From Tipula vernalis (taxonomy: Eukaryota; Arthropoda; Insecta; Diptera; Tipulidae), in NCBI GenBank assembly GCA_958295665.1, contig OY282558.1, positions 313,940,092-314,004,091 on the forward strand: a DNA stretch of 64,000 nucleotides, read 5' to 3'. The number at the start of each line of letters is the position of its first letter. Within the stretch, counting starts at the first letter, position 1. Shown one piece after another: positions 55,811 to 64,000 of this stretch. Under the pieces are notes generated by a model. That model saw only the letters and a list, made by a program, of their open reading frames with translations. It was not told the DNA's origin and searched no databases. A program made the translations under genes and the position numbers.

Positions 55811-56712
55811 CTACCTTGATCAACAAGTTCCCGGAATAACCACCGTGTGGCGCTCCCATCGTTCCGATTTGAGCTTTGTTTTTTTGTTAAGTTGGTACAT
55901 CTGTTGTTGATATTCCCTCTAAATCTTAGCATCATAGCTTGACATTTGCAAAAGTTACGTAGTCAAGAGTACATCTATCTCTGTGTGTGTTGGCGATTAT
56001 TTACAATTTTAGACATTATTTGCGAGGCTGAATCCGATCCCACATTCATCAAAAGTATCATTACTAGAGACGAGACGTGGGTTTACAAGTACGACACGCA
56101 ATCCAGACATCAGGCAAGTGAATGGCGTTCACCAAAAAAAAACCACGTCGTTTTCAGTCAAAAAAGAAGGCAATGCTCACGGTTTTCATGGATTACAACG
56201 GTGTAGTGCATCATGCATTTTTGCCAGAAGGCCAGACCGTAAACAAAGAGTATTATTTGGGCGTTATGAGACGTTTGCGTGAAGCAATTCGCCGAAAGAG
56301 ACCAGAATTGTGGGCAGAAAACTCGTGGATTTTGCACCATGATAACGCACCGTCGCACAGTGCCATCATTATTCGTAATTTTTTGACGAAAAATGCAACA
56401 AATACCATCCAACAGCCACCGAATTCACCTGATTTGGCTCCCTGTGACTTCTTTCTGTTCAATCGAGTTAAAAAACCTTTACGGGGAACGCGTTTCAGCA
56501 GCCGAGAGGAAATAATGGAAAAATCGCCAACACACACAGAGTAGATGTACTCTTGACTACGTAACTTTTGCAAATGTCAAGCTATGATGCTAAGATTTAG
56601 AGGGAATATCAACAACAGATGTACCAACTTAAAAAAAGAACAGGCCTCAAATCGGAACGATGGGAGCGCCACACGGTGGTTATTCCGTTTCGGGAGCTTG
56701 TTGATCAAGTAG
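55811..56712 (+). mobile_element. Mariner element, 902 bp, with about 190-bp inverted repeats
   Basis: TA (55,809-55,810 and 56,713-56,714) flanks CTACCTTGATCAACAAG and its inverted partner. The inverted match continues for about 190 bp on each side (55,811-56,000 and 56,525-56,712), far beyond the roughly 30-bp tips of normal mariners. The repeated section includes the untranslated 3' region and GTTGGCGATT, which borders the C-terminal coding end. The 5' half of the gene is missing. Confidence 0.9.
56010..56544 (+). pseudogene. Mariner transposase, catalytic half
   Basis: After the left repeat the frame reads CEAESDPTFIKSIITRDETW with VYKYDT (first catalytic D) and EWRSPKKN. A shift near 56,120 leads to the open frame with KAMLTVFMDYNGVVHHAFLP, GQTVNKEYYLGVMRRLREAI, WILHHDNAPSHSA (second D) and PPNSPDLAPCDFFLFNRVKK (third D; mariner DD34D). 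It ends in RFSSREEIMEKSPTHTE and a stop at 56,544, where the true C-terminus should continue for about 40 residues. All three catalytic residues survive, but the DNA-binding half is gone, so it cannot transpose itself. Confidence 0.92.
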
Positions 56713-56779
56713 TATGTCTATTATTTCCAATTTCGTTTGTACGGGATTTTCCGTTCTATTTTTATATGATATTTTGGAA

Positions 56780-56935
56780 TAGGGCCGAAAGGTAGAATTT
56801 CGAAAGTCCGAATGTCGAAAGGCCGAAAGCTGAAAGGCCGAATGTCGAAACGACGAATGTGTCGAAATGTCGAATACGTCGAAAGGCCGAATGTCGAAAG
56901 ACCGATTGTGCCGAAAGTGCGTTTGTGTCGAAATT
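56780..56935. repeat. Minisatellite with a CGAAAGGCCGAATGT-type unit
   Basis: A run of short phrases (GTCGAAAGGCCGAATGTCGAA and variants such as CGAAACGACGAATGTGTCGAA) fills about 155 bp. On the minus strand it reads as alternating F-R-H-S-T-F residues in more than one frame, a side effect of the repeat and not a protein. It lies 65 bp beyond the mariner end. Confidence 0.85.
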
Positions 56936-58857
56936 GATTTTCATTTTTCATCTTTTCATGAATGATAATTTTCAAAATTTATAATTTTATGAAAACCAAA
57001 ATTTATATTTTTATCAACATTTTTGTATAAAAATGTTTAATAGTAAATCGCCTTAAATATTAAAATCTTCTTACGTTTTTTTTCTTGTTTAAATTAACTT
57101 ACGTTTTTAAAAATTTGAAAGACATACAATATTATTCTTCACGACGAATAAATATTTAATGATCGACTTTGCTCGTTAGAAAAGAATACCGAACGGAAAA
57201 TATTTTTGCATCAAATGGATAATATTTGTTAACACGTTACTTCCAGTCGTTGTTTTAACATTAATTTAGGAATATTTAGTATTTTCCTGTTGACTAATTT
57301 TTCACCACAGTGGGAATCAAAATAAAAACCCCAACACAAGGATATTATTTTCATACAGATAAACACCAAATTATCATTATCCGCTTGCTGGTGTTAATGT
57401 TACTCCTACCCTTCGCTAATGTTGCGCCACGTAATTTTACTAAATTAGATTAAATGCTATCCGAAATATTTAAGTTTACAAATGGAAACATCTCACTTTG
57501 TTTGAGGGTTGCAAGATTACAGCTCTTAAAATTTTACATTTTAAATCAAATTATTTAAATACAATTTTAATGATGTTATGTAAAGTGATTGATCAGATAA
57601 TTTACAAAAGCTCAGATTTATTTTTTACAATATGGTAAATATTGTAATATTTAAAACAATGTTAAAAAAGCTAATATTTCAAATTGTTCCGTTAGAGTTG
57701 ATTTTATCTTCTTCACGTTTTCAAATGTATAAAGAATAACTACTAAATGTTTGTCAAAATACCTTTCATTATATGGCCACAGGTTTGCTCATTATGCACT
57801 GATGAGTAAATTCATGATAATACACAAGACCATACAAAACCGTAAGTCTCTAATCTCCCATTTTTTGGAAGGGGGAGGGGGCCGTGAAACTATAAAATAT
57901 GTTCTACTGAAAAATTGAACCGTTTACCACAGAAATCGTGCTAAATATACGACTTAGCCTGGTATAGGGACAAAAAAAATTGTCGTCTCAGTAATTCTCA
58001 TCCCGACTCAAATACGGAATCAAGAAAAATTTAATGAGTTCAAAATATCAAATAAATAAGACATGATCGAAATCAAACACTCGGAGTGACTATCATTCAG
58101 ATTTGTCAATGGAGAAATTTTCGAAAAACGTACAATGTGGTAATTAATTCGCTTTTACGCAGTACTTCTGTAAATGGAAATTTTTGGCCATTTTTGTGCC
58201 ATATGACTTTACAAATTACATTTTAAAGACTCAAGGCAATTTTTTAGACCCATAACTTCAAAGCACTTAGTACTCATACGAATGCATATAAACAAATTTG
58301 TCGCATTCACGACATATATTTCTCGAGAAGTGAGGATTCCTGATATGAGACGACAAAAAATGTACAAATTCTCGAAAATTCTGGAGAAGGAAGATTCGAA
58401 ATAGAAACCCTACAAACGACTGACCGATACAAAAAATTATAAAATTTTTTATTTTTTTCAAACATTATTATGAAGTTTGTATAATCTAACAATTTCACCC
58501 CAATAAAGCTTACCTGTTTCGCCGGTTGCGAATATTGAGACTTCCTCGTAGTCGTAAATACTCAACTGTTTGTTATAACAATTAAAATGAAAATATTAGT
58601 AGCTGCAATAAGGAAAATGGTTTTATCTTTTTTTTTGGGAGTTTTTCGTAAAATTTAATCGGGAAGTCTTACTGGAGAAATAATTAAATGTTCAACGAAT
58701 CGATATACTAAATTCAGGTCAGCAAGTGGTTTGCCCTATTTATTATAAGGATTGGCATGTTAAAAATATATTAAACGTATACAGACAGATGCCTGCACAT
58801 ATGCCTAGGGCCCGTAAATTTTGGGGCTATTCAATTTCGTGCTGCATTAGCGGGTAG
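56936..58857. other. AT-rich interval without recognisable genes
   Basis: No open frame with a motif. A G-run, GGAAGGGGGAGGGGGCC, sits near 57,868. Two overlapping minus-strand frames near 58,267-58,498 are without family signal. Confidence 0.4.
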
Positions 58858-60329
58858 TAGGGCTTGCCTGTTCCCGGACGTTTTAATCTTCAAAACGTTT
58901 CAATTTAAAAATTAAACAATTTTAAATTTTAAGTCGAGAAATGGAAAGGAAAATAATTAACTAAGATTAAAAATAATTGAAGAAAAAAAACGTGATGTAC
59001 TGATTTAATCACTCAATCGGCGAAATTTAAACTATCAGGAATGATTTTACACATGATTTAACACAACGGTTGCGCAACCAACCACTGGCGGAGTTTAATG
59101 CGCCCAACGACGATTTATTTTTCGTTATAAGCCCACTAGTGGAAAATTCCTCTAATTTCTGGTGGATGTCGGCTTGATAGTAGGTCGTTTTTAAAAATTG
59201 TTTTTTTTTGGATTTCTGGCTTAAATTTTGCACTTTACTGTTCCTTGTGCCACAGCAATATGGCCTTGGGCATACAAACGCAGAGCGATAGTTTGGTTTA
59301 ATTATGTAGACATATACTATGTATGTTCAGATCTTCTTTTGACTGAATTTTGTTTCTTCTGCTTCCAGTGGTCCTACCACATATAATCTAGCTCACCCCA
59401 AATGCATCATGTATAATTTCCTTTGTCGCCAACTATGACTCTTGGGGTACTTTATTAAGGAGTTAACATTTTTATTTCTTATAATGGCAAATTTTTCTTT
59501 TAATGTTTTTGCGGTTAATAATAGTTGTCTGACGCTCAGCTATGGGTGTGTCCATTATGATGTCCCTAAATTTTCAACACTATAAACGCACAACCCTCAC
59601 TTTCCTTTTACTAATATAAAATAATAGGCTAAAGAAACCACAACAGTCAAAGGTCTTAAATCCGTCCCTCAGAGCGAATTTATTCCAGATAATGCCTAGA
59701 ATACAAAATAATAAAAAAATACTTTTCAGTAGCATAACCGTTCTTTTTTTTCAGCAAATAAGAGGAATTTGTAAAAACTGTCGGCTTACGAAAATTTGAA
59801 ACTGAAGTATTTGTACTTAACTTTTGTCCTACAAATTTTAAAATATTTTTTTTGTTTTTTCACTGAGAGGAAGAGGAATATAAACTCAATAATTAAATTT
59901 TTTAAATCAGTAATTTAAAAATTTAACTAGCTTTTGTTTTTGGATTAAAATTTTGATTTGAGTAGTTATTTGCGTATCTTTGAAGAAGTTTAGCAAATCA
60001 TTTAAATACAATTATTTTGTATTATTTTTAATTAAACCGATTTTTATATTTTGCTTCATTATGGCGAAACATCTTCAGAATGATAGTGAAATATATTTCA
60101 ATGGAACAAATTATAAGTTCAACATATCAAAAGAAATAAATGGTGGTCTGCGTTAAAAATTTTGAAAATAAAAACAACACTGAAATTAGGGAATTATTAA
60201 AGCGTTACACTCTTCACCGGCGACTTTCTAGTAATTTCCATGATCCCTGGAATTCTGCACAACGTTCCCGGGTAACGGGAATGCATTTATTTTCTTAAAA
60301 TCCCGGGAAATCCCTTGACGCAAGCCCTA
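58858..60329. mobile_element. hAT-like non-autonomous element, 1,472 bp, 8-bp target duplication
   Basis: The left end TAGGGCTTGC and right end GCAAGCCCTA are inverted copies. They are flanked by GCGGGTAG (58,850-58,857) and GTGGGTAG (60,330-60,337), an 8-bp duplication with one mismatch, as hAT transposition makes. CCCGG motifs repeat near both ends (TTCCCGGACGTTTTAA at left; TTCCCGGGTAACGGGAA and CCCGGGAAATCCC at right). The interior holds no recognisable transposase. A 68-codon minus frame at 59,027-59,233 has no motif. Confidence 0.78.
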
Positions 60330-60479
60330 GTGGGTAGTCTTTGTTTTTTCTGAATAATTTTCCACATGGAATGTTTTGATATAATTAAACAACTCGGTTG
60401 AATTCCTGGAATATTTATTTTTTAATACTTGCTCGACTTTTCCCTATAAGTAATTCCAATCGCGTAAAGTCAGCGATTC

Positions 60480-60850
60480 GCACCCAAAACAATTTTTTTG
60501 ATCCGTTAACCAACACCACTAACTTTACAGTGTGTTTAGAGTTATTATCCTATTGAAAAATAATATGAAACTGGAATGTTTTCAAAGCAGTAAGGCTTCA
60601 TCACAATTTTCATAATACCCCTCTGTATTGGTCCTTTAAAACGATAACGATTCCCTTGCGTGCTTTATAGTCTAAATAGTGCATTTGGAATGCAGTTTTT
60701 TTTAAGTACATCTTACGTTATACCTTGCCGTCCGACCAAAACAAACTAAACTTCAATTCTTCGCTACAGAGCAATTTTTTCGAAAACACCAATGGTTTGT
60801 GGAGGTGTTGTTTTGCGAAATAATTCAATTTACAACGTCGAGCTTGACAT
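60480..60850 (-). pseudogene. Tc1-like transposase fragment, heavily decayed
   Basis: The minus strand near 60,785 reads SKKLLCSEELKFSLFWSDGK, matching the first catalytic block of Tc1 transposases (FSDESKFNLFGSDGK), with the first D replaced (SEE for DES). Near 60,545 it reads FQ, stop, DNNSKHTVKL, matching FQQDNDPKHTSK with the second D kept. Sequence between is in mixed frames. The third E region and the tips are not visible. This is a different lineage from the 29.2-31.2 kb element. Confidence 0.6.
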
Positions 60851-61077
60851 GTAGTAACAATTCGTGATAAACAGGTTGAAAAAACAAAATTTTATAGCCA
60901 TTGGAAACAGGCTAGGTATTCCGTATCATCATTTGAAAAACATTTATATACTTTTGCAGAATATGTAATGATTCTATCGTATCAAAATACACTCCACCCC
61001 AACAAAGTAAACCACAGCTAAGGCTGGAATCCACAAAAGCAACAATCCAAAAACTGTTGCAATTACGAAAGTTACAA

Positions 61078-61700
61078 TTATCTACGTGCAAGATAAAAAA
61101 TCTCGGGTCTGAAACTGCAATATATTACTATAGTTTTCTCACTTAAGGGTTTGATAATCACCCCTAGCAAGGGGTGATTATCATACCATGTGCTTAGAGT
61201 TTTCATGTCTGAGTTTATATGGTTTAGTTTAGTGACAGTCAAACCAATGTAACTTAAAACAATGTCGTCAGCAAAACCAATAATTTTACTAAAATTAATT
61301 TTTTTCATTTCTGTAGTAAACCTTTAAAACCAATGGGCTGAAGCTTACGAAAAAGTCGATTGTTATAAAAGCTCTCTTAATAACGATGAATACTACACCA
61401 ACACACTTGCTCTCATTAAGACAAATATCAATTCCACTTAAGATGTCAATTAGCTCAGATTCAGTACTTTTACCAGATCTAAACTCATGCTGCTGAGAAG
61501 AAAATCAAATTTACCAACAAACTTTCCAATAGGGGGTTTCATTGACTTTTCAATGATCTTCAAAATGAGTTGTAAAAGAATGGGCCGATAATGGCTCTTA
61601 ATACTGATATCACCCTTTTTAAACAAAGGTTTAATAATTGCAGTTTTTAACTCATTAAGGATATACCGTTAAAACTTGTGATATGCCTTGAACAGTCAAT
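61078..61700 (-). pseudogene. Non-LTR reverse transcriptase fragment, heavily decayed
   Basis: The minus strand near 61,600-61,500 reads KGDISIKSHYRPILLQLILK followed by IIEKSM, the R-P-I RT block. At 61,308-61,230 it reads KIIGFADDIVLSYIGL with an FADD active-site box. Intervening RT blocks are in mixed frames (LTS and VLMRAS stretches). The clade cannot be given. Tail and endonuclease were not found. Confidence 0.65.
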
Positions 61701-64000
61701 TTTAACTAATTCGAATTAATACCTAGAATCCCTACTGCATTACCAATTTTAAATCATTTAATAATGTTAATAGTCTCAGTATCCGGAATATCAGTGGAAT
61801 GAGAAAACTCATTTTGATTCAAACAAATTACAAACACCACTTCCTCTTTAGTTATTGCTACAACAACACCTATACATTTGTAATGGGGAAGATTATAATA
61901 ATTTAGCTCATGATTTTTTTAATAGATACATACATATCTCAACATTTTCAAAATTTTCGCGCTCATATTTCTCAAAATTTTCGCGCAAGCCGGGAACATT
62001 TTGATGGTCAGTAGAGAAATTAAAGATGTTGAGAGTGAGACTAATTATATTTCAAAGTGCTGTTAAAATTTGATAAAATGTACAGCGATATCCACATTTT
62101 TACACGAGTTGGTTTAGAAAAATGTGGACAAACGAAATGTCTAATGAATATTCCTGTTTGACAATAACTGGATGCAGAGCCTATTCAGAATTCTTCAACT
62201 ATTCGCACTTTAAAACCAATATATTTCAGTTCCTCCAGCTTAGTGTTTTTTAGAATAATTGTAGCTACTTTATAGTAATGCTTTAACCATATCTGCTGTA
62301 CCATCTTCTGACGTTTTAGGAACAAATCTATCTATCTTGGCTACATTGTCTTGATTTGTGAATTGAGTGGTAAAGTTTTAGTTCCCCAGTTTAAGTATGC
62401 TTATTTTGCTTACGTAGATTTTTTTTATCTTCTTAATTTTTTATTAAGTGACAATTTCTGGTTGATTGGCTCAGCTGATTTGCTAATTTTCTACAACAAG
62501 AACTTTGCTGCTTTTGTTTGTTATTTGGTTAATTTTGAAACAATTTAATAATTCCCGTGGATGATGCGTTTTCAGAAATAAGCTCTATTTTTTGCACATT
62601 ACTCTTCAAAAATCATTATTGAATGAAAATACAGCACCGTTAAGTTTTTTGTTTCCCTGCTTAATTTCGCCGGAGAGATTTTTCAACTTTTCAAATTTTT
62701 GCAGTAATAATCTCTGGAATGCTATAACTTCATATAGCAATGTTTAGTTGTAGGCCGGATTTAATTCTCCTCGTCCAAATATGGCATTTTCACCTCCAGA
62801 ATTTACAAATTTTACACAAATTATTTGTAAATATTCTTGTTACAACAAGATAATAAGAAAACTAAAATACACAATAACAGCAAACCAAAACACCACGAAA
62901 TATTAATTAAATAAATCAAATTGAGCCATTCGTTCTCCTGGCCGTCAAAAATAGATCACATCTTATAATAATGATTCTAACTTCCCTTCACAATTTTTCC
63001 TAGCTGTTCCTCTCTGGGGGAATTTTCGAAATTCCCAGTTATAGGTTTTATTGGTACCATAAACCATATTCTTTTAGCATCCCAAATATGCTGTAGTTAC
63101 TAACAATGTTGCATTCCGTTTGCAATATTTCCATACCACCAGCTATTATTTTGTTATAAAAATCAATATTTAAATTTAGAAAAATGTCTTACCGTAAAAT
63201 TTAAAAAATTAAGATTCATTTATTGCTCTCTTTTGGCCCCACTTTTTTAGCAATTACTGGCAATGCACAGTCAACCAATCAACTAATTCTCGTTAACCAA
63301 ATTATACAGAAATGTAAAACAGTAAAACTAAAAAAATTAAAAACAAAATACGGTGAAATTAAACGCTTTGCTTAGAGCCCCGATGTTCCTTAACCCGTCA
63401 CTGATTATTTGTGATTAACTATTACCGCGCATATGTTTAGTTTGCAGTTTAGGGAGGTAAAAAAATACCGAAGATATGGCCGAAAAATACTATGCAATTG
63501 GGTCTAGATTTCTAATTGCCCGCATATTCCACGAACCGATCCTAAACCTCATACGGACGTGTATTAGCTTGGGTTCAGTATTATTGTCCAGTTACTTTCA
63601 AGTATAGGCAACTGTGTTGGTATTTTTAAGCTATCAAGACACTTTGGTCTGATTTCATGAGTCATACGGAATCCCCCGACCGCAGGAACCAACATAGCAA
63701 GAACTAAACCATTTTTACTAAACTTAAATATGTTCTAAAATTACAATCAAACTGGATAAAGCAAACACGAAATATCCTTATTTTTTTTCGAAAATCAACT
63801 GACTCGCCAAAGTTATACCAAAACTCTGAAACTATAATATATACAACTGTATTTTATAAAGTATAACTTAAAACCTCTAGGAGACGGTCCCACGCCAATA
63901 GTGAAATTACTAAATTAAATCACGTTTATCGATGCAATTGTCTGGCTAAAGTCTAACCTAAATCTCAGTTTATTTCTAAATAAATTAATCTGATAATTTT
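61701..64000. other. AT-rich interval without recognisable genes
   Basis: A two-copy 27-bp duplication, CTCA-AATTTTC-AAAATTTTCGCGC, lies at about 61,938-61,986. A 65-codon frame at 62,351-62,548 (+) is unassigned. A slightly GC-richer part at 63,480-63,700 carries no motif. Confidence 0.4.

Noticed and set aside
56721..56975. Open minus-strand frames rich in F, R, H and S
   Set aside because: They arise from the CGAAAGGCCGAATGT minisatellite, where more than one frame is open, and have no independent coding evidence.

Overview
The window is eukaryotic, AT-rich, and looks like a gene-poor stretch of an insect genome, most likely a fly (Diptera). That rests on the families present: jockey, LOA/R1-type, I-type and CR1-type non-LTR elements, BEL/Pao, gypsy, Penelope, mariner/Tc1, PIF/Harbinger, hAT and foldback-like DNA. 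A short GTGAGT...AG intron fits too. The species cannot be fixed from the sequence. I found no convincing host protein gene, rRNA, tRNA or CRISPR. Nearly all recognisable coding sequence belongs to transposable elements, and every element copy I could read carries stops, frameshifts, deletions or lost catalytic residues.

Layout. 0-2 kb: 3' half of a jockey-type element with poly(A) tail. 2.5-3.2 kb: GC-richer island of unknown origin. 7.1-8.45 kb: broken PIF/Harbinger transposase and its 5' terminal region. 12.1 kb: a 249-bp MITE whose tips resemble that Harbinger end. 12.8-16.5 kb: BEL/Pao pol remnant (plus strand) abutting a two-ORF I-like LINE (minus strand, 16.5-20.8 kb). 22.6-25.7 kb: a 3.1-kb DNA transposon with about 410-bp inverted repeats and a decayed protein of a family I know only as uncharacterised arthropod proteins. 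26.3-27.6 kb: mariner N-terminal fragment, a degenerate tandem repeat, a second Harbinger fragment.

28.5-33.9 kb: a LOA/R1-type LINE (minus) whose RNase H domain is split by a complete 1,938-bp Tc1-like transposon with TA duplication. 34.6-36.1 kb: CR1-like LINE. 37.5-38.1 kb: internally deleted mariner. 39.1-40.3 kb: mariner and hAT fragments. 41.2-41.8 kb: gypsy RT fragment. 42.7-43.8 kb: second jockey fragment. 45.2-45.8 kb: diverged tandem repeat. 46.1 kb: MITE. 47.3-49.7 kb: Penelope-like element with inverted terminal copies. 52.7-55.0 kb: foldback-like element built of about 148-bp tandem units. 55.8-56.7 kb: mariner with unusually long inverted repeats. 56.8 kb: minisatellite. 58.86-60.33 kb: non-autonomous hAT-like element. 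60.5-61.7 kb: Tc1-like and LINE fragments. The remaining AT-rich stretches show nothing I can name.

The genes do not form a pathway. They are a layered record of insertions (DNA transposon into LINE, LINE against LTR element) in a region under little selection, such as pericentromeric or intergenic DNA. The item closest to an undescribed system is the long-TIR transposon at 22,639-25,727: it links an unnamed protein family, with a plausible D-D-E layout, to a mobile element. The foldback-like element at 52.7-55.0 kb is the second.
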